Positions 25,601 through 33,977 of a stretch of 64,000 bases of DNA are shown one piece after another. Made by a program: the position numbers and the translations under genes. The DNA comes from JAAYDI01 sp052034005. Its GTDB lineage: Bacteria > Planctomycetota > Planctomycetia > Pirellulales > Pirellulaceae. The notes under the pieces were generated by a model. That model had not been told where the DNA came from. It worked only from the letters and a program-made list of their open reading frames with translations, and searched no databases. How positions within the stretch are numbered: the first letter of the stretch is position 1; each line of letters begins with the position of its first letter. The stretch spans positions 62,001-126,000 of the forward strand of contig JBPOJB010000043.1 of assembly GCA_052034005.1 (NCBI GenBank). The letters are read 5' to 3'.

Positions 25601-26589
25601 AGCTGCTTCTCGACAAACGATTCCACCCGTGCGGCCGGCGACAGATCGATCTCGGCCAGCGCCGCGGTCCCCGTCACGCCGGTCAGCAGGATGCGATACC
25701 GCCTGGCGGTGACCGGCGCGAATGCGATCGTGACAGGCCCGCGCGGCATGGGTCCGACATTCACGGCCATGTTCGAGCGGTCGAGGCGGAACTGGCGAAT
25801 GGTCCGGAATGCGCCGCCGCCGTCCGCGGCCTGCAGTTGACAGTCCGCCGCCCACGGCGACTCGCCCGGGATCAGCGTCAGATGGCGCGCGGTGAGAGGC
25901 TCATCCAACGCGATGTCGATCGCCAGCGGTTCCGTCCCGGGCGGGAACGCACAGGCCGTCTCCGGCTGACCGTCGACCAGCCTGTCCAGGTCGGGCACCG
26001 TCGGATCGCAGGTCACCTGGGGTGCGCGGGCGGCGAGCGATTCGGAGTCGGCCAAGGGCGCGGGGAACGCCAGGACCGCCACATCCTGGAACTGTGCGTT
26101 CGGCGCCGCGAGTCGCTGCTCGAAGGTGCGCGGTCCCTGCACGCGCGTTTCGGAGGAGACGAGATACCGCATCGCGTCCTCCGGCTTGATCCACGGCCCG
26201 CCCGATTGGCTCCAGCCGGGGCAGTTGAACATGGCGATGTCGACGCCCACGCGGCCGCCTTCCCGGATCGCGTGTTCAATCATGCCCCACCACTCGTCAC
26301 TCAATACCTTGACATCACCGGCGGCCGTATCCTCGAAATACACGTTTCCAATCAGTGCCTCGCCGATGCCCACGCGCGCCATGGCCTCCAGATCGCGCGT
26401 GATTCCTTCCTTCGAGATGTTGTCGCTGATCCAGTACCAGTAGCACCAGGGCCGGGTCGCCGCCGGCGGCTGGTGAAAACCGGCTTCCAACGGCGACTGG
26501 GCGACCACGTCGCGCGCCGGGAGACTGAGCACCGTGCACACCGCGGTGATGCACAAGACACGAAAGGCCAGACGATGAAGTGCGGACAT
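22660..26589 (-). CDS. Exported GH106-like alpha-L-rhamnosidase, with LamG-type domain
   Basis: A 1309-residue protein. Start 26589 has GAGGAGAG nine bases upstream; residues 1-30 are a signal peptide ending 'DVVAQ'. The barrel opens 'RPWCYWYWISDNISKEGI' followed by 'EAMARVGIGEALIGNVY', a motif of GH106-type rhamnosidases. In the second half 'DNFTLALWANP' to 'YRDGQPSLYVNGALVHTG' is a LamG/concanavalin-like domain, and the end ('IRHYSGTATYRKTF', 'LWLDLGKVCDLAVVRLNG') is a GH2-like sugar-binding jelly roll. The LamG domain inserted before the jelly roll is an uncommon layout. It is the second gene of the glycan run. Substrate is not certain. Confidence 0.78.
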   Translation of the reverse strand: MSALHRLAFRVLCITAVCTVLSLPARDVVAQSPLEAGFHQPPAATRPWCYWYWISDNISKEGITRDLEAMARVGIGEALIGNVYFEDTAAGDVKVLSDEWWGMIEHAIREGGRVGVDIAMFNCPGWSQSGGPWIKPEDAMRYLVSSETRVQGPRTFEQRLAAPNAQFQDVAVLAFPAPLADSESLAARAPQVTCDPTVPDLDRLVDGQPETACAFPPGTEPLAIDIALDEPLTARHLTLIPGESPWAADCQLQAADGGGAFRTIRQFRLDRSNMAVNVGPMPRGPVTIAFAPVTARRYRILLTGVTGTAALAEIDLSPAARVESFVEKQLGKMHPTPSPMWDAYLWPAQVEPDQPALLISPDQVIDLTPRLAADGTLRWDVPAGEWVIVRTGMAPTGTRNAPASPEGSGLEVDKMSRRAAARHFEAFIGRILQRMPPEDRRALKHVVADSYEMGPQNWTDELATVFRERFGYDPTVWLPVLTGRVIGSADRSNRFLWDLRRLVADRIATEYVGGLRDLCRAHGLQLWLENYGHWGFPGEFLQYGGQSDCLGGEFWVGGGLGAIECRAATSAANTYGFPRVSAEAFTGGPLFQTVPSAMKARGDWAFCEGINHFVLHVNIHQPREDRLPGINAWFGTEFNRHNTWFEASQDWITYLRRCCYLLQQGTRVADVAYFIGEDAPKMTGGRQPELPPGFDFDYINAEVIQDRLTVRDGLLTLPGGPSYRVLVLPDLATMRPDLLRKIRTLVAAGATIWGAPPSRSPSMQDYPAADREVSALAEEIWGAQHTAGLVARHRGEGPSAKQTLTPFSGLVADFASTPPLLYTHRTTDDAEIYFVSNQQPQEVVTTASFRVDDRVPELWRPESGRIERAAVYDVADGVTRVLLHLNPRGSVFVLFRRAAVDRDRVVAVQRNGATILDVRAAPSADAERGPLSAGSVHDNFTLALWANPTADTTLPEEADSGAGGLSMPRNDALFPPHGNTFGAEGHAGCGLAVGRNGVGVFEHGASYFAPVLVHGVPIHDWTHLAVVYRDGQPSLYVNGALVHTGLKSRYTVHPGTAAGEAGGGGGRPFHGTLGAIETVPRALEAHEVAALAQSMVRPGERAAGSAIELSRDARGRYAILAWQSGRYGLQHADGTQSTAQVDAIPEPLEIAGPWDVQFDPRWGGPERIVFDQPCDWTTRPEEGIRHYSGTATYRKTFALPADYAGRRLWLDLGKVCDLAVVRLNGEPVGTLWLAPFRAEITHAARAGENLLEVDVINAWNNRLVGDQALPPAQRRTYLALPLPVGGAALLPAGLLGPVRIETAAVVQAE

Positions 26590-26768
26590 GTGATCTCTCC
26601 TCGTTGGTCGCTCGCCATGCCGGACCTCCACCAGGCGGGCCGCCTGAACAGCTCGTGGTCGCGTCGAGCGCCTTCGCACGAGATTGTAGCCGCTTGACCG
26701 TAGTGCCTACCACATGGTGTCCGCGGTACGTGGAGCACGACCGGCACGGGCGCAGCCGGCCCGGCGAC

Positions 26769-27845
26769 TCACAGCCACTGGTCGAGATGCCGTTGCACGA
26801 ATTGGTCGTCGACCAGTTGCGGGTACTGCCGGCACACCCGGTCAATCTCCTCAGCCTGCCCGGGACTGAGCGTCTCCTGCGGGTCGAGACACTCAATGCC
26901 CGCCAGCAACCCTTGCCGGCGGAGGACTTCGTGAATCCCCGGAATACAGCCGGCGAAGTCGTGGGCCGCGTCGAACACGGCCGCGTTCATATCCGTCACC
27001 GCCGCCGCAGTTGCCAGCAGCTCCGGCAAATCGCCATCCGACAACTCAGCCCGACCCTCCACCACGCGATGACACCGCTGCAACAACTCGCACGCCACAC
27101 GCGTCCAGACGGCCCAGTGGCCCAGCAGTCCACCGACCATGCGCTTCGTCACCACGCGGCCGTCGACCGGGAACCGGTAACCGGTCAGCAGATCGACCAC
27201 GATGTTGTCGTCGTTGCCCGTGTAGAGCGCGACATCGTCGCGGCCGGATTCCGCCAATGCGCGCATCACATCGAGCGTCTGGTAGCGGTTGAAGGGCGCG
27301 ATCTTGATCGCCAGGAGACGATCGAGGGCGGCCAGCCGGCGCCAGAAGGCGTAGGACAACAGGCGCCCACCGACTGCCGGCTGCAAGTAGAAGCCGAACA
27401 GCGGAATCACCTCGGCCACCTCCCGGCAGTGACTCACCAGCGCCGGCTCGTCGCGGTCGCGCATCGCGCTCAGACTCAGCAGGCCCGCATGGTATCCCAG
27501 CCCGCGCGCCACTTCTGCTTCCCGGACCGCCTGCGGCGTCTGCCCGCAGATGCCCGCGATCCGCACCAGCGGTTCGCGGCGTCGCCGGTCCAGAGCATTC
27601 AATTCATCAGCGGCCAGCGCGAGCAGCGGCTCGTACAGCCCGAATCGCGGATCACGGATCGCGAACTGTGTCGTGTGGACACCCACCGCCACGCCGCCGG
27701 CGCCGGCGGCACTGTAGTACCTCCACAGCGCACGTTGGCGGAGCTCATCCAGCCGCCGGTCCCGGCCCAGCGCCAGCGGGCTCGCGGGGATCACCACGCC
27801 GCGATGCAGGATGGCTCGGATCTGGACAGGGGGTTCGGCAAGCAT
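26769..27845 (-). CDS. Dihydrodipicolinate synthase/N-acetylneuraminate lyase-family protein
   Basis: A 358-residue class I aldolase-type TIM barrel. The Schiff-base lysine is K181 in 'LLAIKIAPFN' and the conserved tyrosine and proline are Y153 and P156 in 'GFYLQPA'. The first-strand glycine motif is replaced by a longer opening, and the C-terminal ~60 residues are an extension beyond normal DapA length (about 290). ATG at 27845 is taken; a TTG at 27851 is possible. It heads a run with sialidase and rhamnosidase, so cleavage of sialic acid or a keto-deoxy sugar acid is more plausible than lysine synthesis. That is inferred from context only. Confidence 0.72.
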   Translation of the reverse strand: MLAEPPVQIRAILHRGVVIPASPLALGRDRRLDELRQRALWRYYSAAGAGGVAVGVHTTQFAIRDPRFGLYEPLLALAADELNALDRRRREPLVRIAGICGQTPQAVREAEVARGLGYHAGLLSLSAMRDRDEPALVSHCREVAEVIPLFGFYLQPAVGGRLLSYAFWRRLAALDRLLAIKIAPFNRYQTLDVMRALAESGRDDVALYTGNDDNIVVDLLTGYRFPVDGRVVTKRMVGGLLGHWAVWTRVACELLQRCHRVVEGRAELSDGDLPELLATAAAVTDMNAAVFDAAHDFAGCIPGIHEVLRRQGLLAGIECLDPQETLSPGQAEEIDRVCRQYPQLVDDQFVQRHLDQWL

Positions 27846-27927
27846 CGTCAACTCACGCTACGCCATCCGATGCGCGTCGAGCACCACCTGCCGGCCGCGG
27901 CGTGCGGCCGCCGGACGCTGGGCGCAC

Positions 27928-27976
27928 AAAAAAACGGAGGGCCGATGCATGCGCGCCCAAGCATCGGTTCCCCCCC
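27928..27976 (-). terminator. Intrinsic terminator of the HU gene
   Basis: On the minus strand CCGATGC pairs with GCATCGG, with outer G-rich and C-rich strands extending the stem, and then seven T residues (27934-27928) follow. It starts about 40 bases after the HU stop. Confidence 0.85.
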
Positions 27977-28016
27977 GGTGTTCGCAGCGGCCTCCGGCAG
28001 GTCTGATCCCGGCGGA

Positions 28017-28346
28017 TCACACCATGTCTTTCAGGCCCTTGAGTGCCACGACCTTGACCACGTTCTTGGCCGGCTTGGCCTTGAAGACCGTCTCTTCCTT
28101 CGTGAAGGGATTGATCCCCCTGCGCTCCGGCGTGGCGAGCTTCCGCACCACGTTGATCTTCATCAGCCCCGGGATCGTGAACGTCCCGGGCCCCGTCTCC
28201 TTGAGGTTCCGCTCGATCAGCTTCGCCAGCTCATCGAACAGTCCGGCAACTTGATCCTTGGCCAGTCCGGTCGACTCGCAGAGCGACGCGATAATCTCCG
28301 TCTTGGTCATAGGTTTTGGGGGGGAGCCTGCTCCTGGAGTGTCCAT
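28017..28346 (-). CDS. HU/IHF-family DNA-binding protein
   Basis: A 109-residue nucleoid protein. After a short tail (12 residues) the helical dimerisation part starts 'MTKTEIIASLCESTGL', then comes the beta-arm region 'GTFTIPGLMKI', 'TPERRGINPFTKEETVFK' and 'KNVVKVVALKGLK'. The 'INPFTKEE.VFKAKP' form is what planctomycete HU proteins show. I start at 28346; an AAAGGAT sequence ten bases upstream serves as ribosome site. The upstream region is AT-richer than its surroundings, and a strong terminator follows. It is a single-gene unit. Confidence 0.9.
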   Translation of the reverse strand: MDTPGAGSPPKPMTKTEIIASLCESTGLAKDQVAGLFDELAKLIERNLKETGPGTFTIPGLMKINVVRKLATPERRGINPFTKEETVFKAKPAKNVVKVVALKGLKDMV

Positions 28347-28794
28347 GTTCGACTTATCCTTTCGTTGGTTCGGTCTATGTGCCACGGACCAGTTGGCTTG
28401 CGGATGATAATACTGTCGCTATTTTTCGGGGCGGGACAAGCCCGTTTTCGCGCGCGGCGGCCGAAAAATGAGACCTGTCACCCGGACTGCACCGGCCCGG
28501 AGTCGACCGGCCGGTCAGCGCCGGGGCGTTGGCAGGCAGGGCCCCCGACTCGGTCTGCCGATGGTCTTCGACCGGGCCGGCCGCGCACCGAAGTGAGTTG
28601 TAAATCATGACTTACGGCATCTGACACCGCGCCGCCCAGGTGAGTCGTCCCGCTGGCCGGGCCGTGGAAGTCCCAGGTGCGGCGGACCGCAGGCGCCCCG
28701 GACGCCTGAGAGGATGGTCAGGTGGTCGGGAATGCGCTAGAATGCTCAGGCTTGAAACGGGAAAACGACCTTACATCAGTATCTGGAGCCCCCC
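28347..28794. other. Divergent intergenic region between HU and lipoprotein
   Basis: 448 bases with no credible gene. It carries the plus-strand promoter candidate at 28714-28742 and an AT-richer stretch near 28385-28440, probably the HU promoter side. Confidence 0.5.
28714..28742 (+). promoter_or_regulatory. Sigma70-type promoter for the lipoprotein at 28795
   Basis: TGGTCA (28714-28719) and TAGAAT (28737-28742) are 17 bases apart. Four of six and five of six bases match the consensus. It would give a leader of about 45 bases before the ATG at 28795. Confidence 0.55.
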
Positions 28795-29322
28795 ATGTTG
28801 AGACTCACCGGTGTTGCCGTGTTACTGGCCGTAGGCCTGAGCGCGGGCTGCCGCAAGGCGGCCAATGAGGCGATGGAGCGCGTTGTCGAAAAGACCATCG
28901 AATCGCAGTTGGCAAAGGACGGAGTCAAGTCCGACGTGGACATCGGCGATAAAGGGGTATCGTTCACCTTTCAGGGCGAGCAGGGCAAGTCGACGTTTGT
29001 CAGTGGCGAGAACGTGCAGCTTCCGGCCGGTTTCCCGAAGGATGTGCCGCTCTACGGCAAGCTGACCCTGGCCATCGCGCACTCGCAGCAGGAGAACGAG
29101 ATGTTCGCGATTCAGGGGACGAGCCCGGACACGCTCGATCAGATCGCGACGTTCTACCAGCGGGAGGCGCCGAAGCAAGGCTGGAAGGAAGATACCAGCA
29201 TGGACCAACGCGGTGAGCTGAAGGCGCTGTCTTACAACAAGGAAGGTCGCATGCTGCAGGTGATTCTGTCCGTCACGAATGACGGCACGTCGGTGAACAT
29301 CAACACAGGCAAAGCGAACTGA
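28795..29322 (+). CDS. Lipoprotein of unknown function
   Basis: A 175-residue protein. The signal ends in a lipobox 'GLSAGC' with cysteine at residue 19, so it should be lipid-anchored. The mature part has an acidic/amphipathic helix ('MERVVEKTIESQLAKDGV') and then a beta-rich domain ('KGVSFTFQG', 'LTLAIAHS', 'LKALSYNKEGRMLQVILSVTNDG'). This resembles small exported proteins whose C-terminal part compares two-variable quantities, but I do not recognise a family. It is alone on the plus strand, 16 bases from the convergent ppk2 gene. Confidence 0.65.
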   Translation: MLRLTGVAVLLAVGLSAGCRKAANEAMERVVEKTIESQLAKDGVKSDVDIGDKGVSFTFQGEQGKSTFVSGENVQLPAGFPKDVPLYGKLTLAIAHSQQENEMFAIQGTSPDTLDQIATFYQREAPKQGWKEDTSMDQRGELKALSYNKEGRMLQVILSVTNDGTSVNINTGKAN

Positions 29323-29338
29323 CCGCGTCGATCTCCCG

Positions 29339-30208
29339 TCAGTAGATCTGCGGGACGATGTTCTGGTCTTCCATCGGCGGTCGGACGTAGCTGTGATCGA
29401 TCCGGCGTGGGGGGAGTTCGAACGGTGCCGGGGTCAGGTCCTCGTATTTGAACAGGCTCAGCAGGTGGCTGATGCAGTTTAGCCGGGCGGATTTCTTGGA
29501 GTCGGAGGGGACGACGTACCACGGCGCCTGTTTGATGTCGGTCACGGCGAACATCGCGTCCTTGGCCTTCGAGTATTCGACCCAGCGTTCCCGCGACTCG
29601 AGATCCATCGGGCTGAGTTTCCAGCGTTTGGTAGGGTCTTGGATTCGCCGCTGGAAGCGGCGTTCCTGTTCTTCATTGCTGACCGAGAACCAGTACTTGA
29701 TCAGTTGGATGCCGGCGCGTACCAGCATGCGTTCGAATTCGGGGCAGGACCGCAGGAACTCCTGGTATTGCTCCTCGGAGCAGTAGCCCATGACCCATTC
29801 GACGCCGGCGCGGTTGTACCAGCTGCGGTCAAAAATCACCATCTCGCCGGCAGCCGGCAGGTGGGCCACATAGCGTTGGAAATACCATTGGCTGCTCTCG
29901 CGTTCGGTGGGCATGGGCAGCGCCACGACGCGGCAGACGCGCGGGTTCAGGCATTCCGTGATCCGTTTGATCGTGCCGCCCTTGCCGGCCGCGTCGCGCC
30001 CTTCGAACACGATGACCACCTTGGCCTTCGTGTGCACGATCCAGTGCTGCAGCTTGACCAGCTCCACATGCAGTTGGGCCAGGCAGCGCATGTATTCGCG
30101 ACGGCTGATGCCTTTGGGGCGTATCTTCTGGTCGGCCGTCCCCTGCCAGGCGCCCGCCTGCTCATCCAGCACGTGCTCCTTCCGGTCCGCATGCTCTCTC
30201 TTGCTCAC
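29339..30208 (-). CDS. ppk2: Polyphosphate kinase 2
   Basis: A 289-residue enzyme that moves phosphate between polyphosphate and nucleotides. Walker A is 'GRDAAGKGG' (70-78), followed by 'RITECLNPRV', and the lid/Walker B part has 'VIFDRSWYNRAG'. The C-terminal 'APWYVVPSDSKKSARLNCI' is normal. The length is that of single-domain class I PPK2. It overlaps the upstream duplicated gene by four bases (ATGA), and that gene follows pckG by six bases, so all three should be cotranscribed. The family call is secure; whether it makes ATP or GTP is not shown. Confidence 0.95.
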   Translation of the reverse strand: MSKREHADRKEHVLDEQAGAWQGTADQKIRPKGISRREYMRCLAQLHVELVKLQHWIVHTKAKVVIVFEGRDAAGKGGTIKRITECLNPRVCRVVALPMPTERESSQWYFQRYVAHLPAAGEMVIFDRSWYNRAGVEWVMGYCSEEQYQEFLRSCPEFERMLVRAGIQLIKYWFSVSNEEQERRFQRRIQDPTKRWKLSPMDLESRERWVEYSKAKDAMFAVTDIKQAPWYVVPSDSKKSARLNCISHLLSLFKYEDLTPAPFELPPRRIDHSYVRPPMEDQNIVPQIY

Positions 30209-31932
30209 CGTGCGCCTCCTTCGGCCTGCGTGTCCCGCAGCGGCACCCGTCGGCGGAGCAGCTCGAAATTGCAGACCCGCATGAGCGGCATGCCGCGGTC
30301 GTCCACCGCCAGCTTCTGGTCGCGGTCGATCGACAGCAGCAGGTGGTTTCCGCGCAGACTCAGGTCCTCGATCCCCGCGGCGACCAGCCGCCGCCGGGCT
30401 GCCCGCATGACACGCACGTATTCACGTTGGGTCAGGCGCCCTTCTCGATACGCCGCGAGCGCATCGATCCCCTTGTAGACGACCTCGTCCTTGACTGCCA
30501 GCGACTCGTCGGGCCCGTTCCAGTACCCCCAGATCGTGATGTACTCGTGCTGCCGGCTCAGCACCGACCGCTGGTCGGGCGTCCGCAGGTCCGCATGGCT
30601 GACGTAGCGGCTGTTATCGACCAGCGACGAGGAGATGGAAGAGCAGTGGCCGGTCATGTAGATGGCGCGCGGGTAAGTCGTTTCGATGCCGCGCCGCGAC
30701 AGGTGCATGGCGATCGAGAACTCCTCGAAGGGGCTGTTGTACCCGTAGTCCAGGATCTGTCGTTCGCGGCGCACGAACGGGTCGGCGTCCGGGATCTGGC
30801 CGACGCGCGAGACGCGCCACACGAGATGGATATTGTCCTTGGTGACCGTCTCGTACACCTGCTGGGCCGCGCTGATTTTCGTGCGGGGTGTCCGGCGCCA
30901 CTTCTCGGGCAGGAAGTAATCGAACAGCATCGGGTCGCGGCCCACGACCCACAGTGCCCCGCCCGTGCTCTCCACCCGCCCGAACACGTACTCCACCCCC
31001 ATGATGACGACCGGCGTGAGGTTCTCGGGGAAGTCCAGCTGTGCTTCGAACCGGTGGGCCTGCCGGACCAGGTACTCACGCCGCTTGCCGGCGCGGAACT
31101 TCTCCTCCCGCTGGGGCGACCGCTTGAGCAGTTCGAAATCCACCAGGCCGTACAGCACCTGGCCGGCCCGATCCTTCACGAGCTGACGGTCCGGCGTGGG
31201 CCGCACGATGATGTGGTGCGGCTTGTTGTCGCTGACGCAGAACCCTTTGCGGTCCACATCCGCGTGGCAGCGATCCACCAGCTGGGCCATCGTTTCCTTG
31301 TCGATCAGGCCGTCGCGGCAGGCCTGGACGGCATCCACCCCCTTGAGCCACTCATAGATCACCGCGTAGTTCCGGTTCCAGTCGAGCGGGATCTCCTCGT
31401 GACTCCGCTGGATCGCCTCCATCTTGTAGCGGCGCCGTCCGAGCTGCTCGCCGTACACGAACTTGCGCGGCACGTAGATGGCCAGCGGCTTGTGGGTCAG
31501 CACCCGCCCGGGCGACTCGAGGTACGAGTTGCGCATCTCGATGACCAGGCTGAACTCCATGAACGGACTATTGAACTCGGCGTGGACGTCGGACGATCGC
31601 GTTTCGCCCGGTACATCCTGGCCCATGCGATTCCATTTCACAACGATGTCTCGGGCACGGCCGTCGACTTCCTTGGTCGTGACACGAAACAGCGCGCTGG
31701 TCCCGGGCAGCCGCACGCCGTGCGCCTTCATCCAGCCGGCATCCGCCCAGTGGTTCTCGGGCAGCAGGCACCTCGTGAACGGGATCCCGTATTCCGTCAC
31801 ATACAGATCCGACCCGTCCTCGACCAGCAGATGGAGGTATTTCACGCCCAGCACCGTGATCAACGGCTTGTGTGCGAGATAAGCCGCGACTCCATTCATC
31901 TCGCCGATCGTGCTGGCCGTTTGCATCGCCAT
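30205..31932 (-). CDS. Unknown protein with a clear internal duplication
   Basis: A 575-residue soluble protein I cannot assign. It is two copies of one module, about residues 18-285 and 305-567. Paired motifs are 'FNSPFMEFSLVIEM' with 'YNSPFEEFSIAMHL'; 'KPLAIYVPRKFVYG' with 'YPRAIYMTGH'; 'VIYEWLKGVDAVQACRDG' with 'YKGIDALAAYREG'; 'KPHHIIVRP' with 'GNHLLLSI'; and 'GLVDFELLKR' with 'RVCNFELLRR'. The 'HHIIV' and following acidic residue look somewhat like a kinase-type catalytic loop, but this is weak. It starts six bases after pckG and overlaps ppk2, so it is probably part of the same metabolic unit. Function unknown. Confidence 0.8.
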   Translation of the reverse strand: MAMQTASTIGEMNGVAAYLAHKPLITVLGVKYLHLLVEDGSDLYVTEYGIPFTRCLLPENHWADAGWMKAHGVRLPGTSALFRVTTKEVDGRARDIVVKWNRMGQDVPGETRSSDVHAEFNSPFMEFSLVIEMRNSYLESPGRVLTHKPLAIYVPRKFVYGEQLGRRRYKMEAIQRSHEEIPLDWNRNYAVIYEWLKGVDAVQACRDGLIDKETMAQLVDRCHADVDRKGFCVSDNKPHHIIVRPTPDRQLVKDRAGQVLYGLVDFELLKRSPQREEKFRAGKRREYLVRQAHRFEAQLDFPENLTPVVIMGVEYVFGRVESTGGALWVVGRDPMLFDYFLPEKWRRTPRTKISAAQQVYETVTKDNIHLVWRVSRVGQIPDADPFVRRERQILDYGYNSPFEEFSIAMHLSRRGIETTYPRAIYMTGHCSSISSSLVDNSRYVSHADLRTPDQRSVLSRQHEYITIWGYWNGPDESLAVKDEVVYKGIDALAAYREGRLTQREYVRVMRAARRRLVAAGIEDLSLRGNHLLLSIDRDQKLAVDDRGMPLMRVCNFELLRRRVPLRDTQAEGGAR

Positions 31933-31938
31933 GTTCGT

Positions 31939-33729
31939 CTACACCGATGACAATCGCGCTTCCAGCGCCACCAGCTGCTGCCACAGCCGGGGCGGCACAC
32001 GGTCTCCAAACGTCGCCAGGAACGCCCGCGCATCGGCCGCGTCCGCCTGGAACGCCCGAACGTCCACTTCCATCAGCTCGGCGAAGTCCTCCGCATCCAG
32101 GGCCAGGCCATTCAAATCCAGATCGCCGTCCTGCGGCAGGTAGCCGATCGGCGTCCGACGCGCGTCGATCTTCCCCTCCACACGCTCGCACATCCACTTC
32201 AAGACCCGGCTGTTGTCGCCGAACCCAGGCCACAGCCAGCGTCCCTCACGGGACGTCCGGAACCAATTGACATAGAAGATCTGCGGCGCCTTGTCCGAGA
32301 GCCTGTCCCCCATGGCGAACCAGTGGGCCCAGTAGTCGGCCATGTTGTAGCCGCAGAACGGCAGCATCGCGAACGGATCGCGGCGCAGCGGTTGCCCCAC
32401 ATCCAGTGCCGCGGCCGTCGTCTCGGAAGCCGACATCGCGCCCATAAACACGCCGTGATCGAAATCGAACGCCTGCGTCACCAGCGGGATCACCTGGGTC
32501 CGCCGGCCGCCGAAGACCAGGATGTCGATCGGCACGCCGGCCGGATCCTCCCAGTCCGGGCAAAGCACCGGGCACTGGGTCGCCGGCACCGTGAACCGCG
32601 CGTTCGGATGGGCGGCCTTGTGCCCCGACTCGGGCACCCACTCCTCCCCCTTCCAGTCGATGGCGTGCTCGCACGGCTCGTCGATCCCCTCCCACCAGAC
32701 ATCGCCGCTGTCGGTCTGCGCGCAGTTGGTGAAGATGCTGTTCGCGTCGAGCATGCGCATGGCCACGGGGTTGGAATTCGCGCTGGTCCCCGGCGCCACG
32801 CCGAAGAAGCCGGCTTCCGGATTGATCGCGTACAGGCGTCCGTCCGGACCGATCCGCATCCAGGCGATGTCGTCGCCGATACACTCGCAGGTCCAGCCGG
32901 GGATCGTCGGCTGGAGCATGGCCAGGTTCGTCTTGCCGCACGCGGATGGGAACGCGGCGGCGATGTGGAACCGCCGGCCCTGCGGATCGGTCAGACGCAG
33001 GATCAGCATATGTTCCGCCATCCAGCCTTCCCGCCGCGCCATGGTCGAAGCGATCCGCAGCGCCAGGCATTTCTTGCCCAACAACGCGTTGCCGCCGTAA
33101 CCGGACCCGTACGACCAGATCAGGTTCTCCTCGGGGAAGTGGGCGATATACTTCTGCTCCATCGGCGCGCACGGCCAGGCCACGTCGCCCTGGTCGTCCG
33201 CCAGCGGCGCGCCGACCGAGTGCAGGCATGGAATGAACTCGCCGCGGTCGCCCAGCACGTCGAGCACTTTGCTCCCCACGCGCGTCATGATGTGCATGTT
33301 CACCACGACATACGGCGAGTCGGTGATCTCGACGCCGATCTTCGAGAGGGGCGAGCCGATCGGGCCCATCGAGAAGGGGATCACGTAGAGCGTCCGGCCT
33401 TTCATGCAGCCGCGGTAGAGCTCCGTCATCGTCCGCTTCAGCTCCGCAGGGTCCTTCCAGTTATTGGTCGGCCCGGCGTCTTCCTGCCGCGCGCAGGCGA
33501 TGAACGTCCGGGCTTCCACCCGCGCCACGTCGCTCGGGTCGCTCCGGAACAGATAGCTGTTGCGGCGCCGCTTCTCGTTCAATTTGACCGCCGCGCCGGA
33601 CTCGACCATCTGACGCATGAGCCGGTCATATTCGGCGCGAGACCCGTCGCACCACTCGATCTGATCCGGTTGGCACAGGGCCGCCACTTCGGATACCCAT
33701 TCCAGCAGTTTCTTGTGCGTTGTCTTCAT
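31939..33729 (-). CDS. pckG: Phosphoenolpyruvate carboxykinase (GTP)
   Basis: A 596-residue enzyme interconverting oxaloacetate and phosphoenolpyruvate with GTP. Hallmarks are 'TLYVIPFSMGPIGSPLSKIG', the P-loop 'FPSACGKTNLAML' with hyper-reactive cysteine C264, and 'EWVPESGHKAAHPNARFTVP'. The length is normal. Context is the point of interest: it is first in an operon with the unknown duplicated protein and ppk2, which might link nucleotide phosphate supply from polyphosphate to the PEP/oxaloacetate node. The ATG at 33729 has GTGAGG close upstream. Confidence 0.95.
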   Translation of the reverse strand: MKTTHKKLLEWVSEVAALCQPDQIEWCDGSRAEYDRLMRQMVESGAAVKLNEKRRRNSYLFRSDPSDVARVEARTFIACARQEDAGPTNNWKDPAELKRTMTELYRGCMKGRTLYVIPFSMGPIGSPLSKIGVEITDSPYVVVNMHIMTRVGSKVLDVLGDRGEFIPCLHSVGAPLADDQGDVAWPCAPMEQKYIAHFPEENLIWSYGSGYGGNALLGKKCLALRIASTMARREGWMAEHMLILRLTDPQGRRFHIAAAFPSACGKTNLAMLQPTIPGWTCECIGDDIAWMRIGPDGRLYAINPEAGFFGVAPGTSANSNPVAMRMLDANSIFTNCAQTDSGDVWWEGIDEPCEHAIDWKGEEWVPESGHKAAHPNARFTVPATQCPVLCPDWEDPAGVPIDILVFGGRRTQVIPLVTQAFDFDHGVFMGAMSASETTAAALDVGQPLRRDPFAMLPFCGYNMADYWAHWFAMGDRLSDKAPQIFYVNWFRTSREGRWLWPGFGDNSRVLKWMCERVEGKIDARRTPIGYLPQDGDLDLNGLALDAEDFAELMEVDVRAFQADAADARAFLATFGDRVPPRLWQQLVALEARLSSV

Positions 33730-33977
33730 GCCTCACACTGTAGGGGCCGGCGGCTCGAAGTCAATCCTTACGGGAACCTGTTCAGCGCCTGTCGGAGACC
33801 GGGCATTCGCTTCCTGCGCACCGCGGCATCCCGCTTGTGCGCGCAGCGTGCCCGCCCTGTCGGCCATGCCAATTCTACCTTGCGTCCGGCGCGGAACCCG
33901 ACAGCAGGGATCTGGCCGGGCGGCTGCCGGTCGACGTGCCGCGCCGGCTCAGCTGGGGGATCGCCGGGGGCCGGGGC

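Noticed and set aside
16026..27845. A Bacteroidetes-type polysaccharide utilisation locus
   Set aside because: No SusC- or SusD-like gene and no hybrid two-component regulator was seen; it is an enzyme cluster only.
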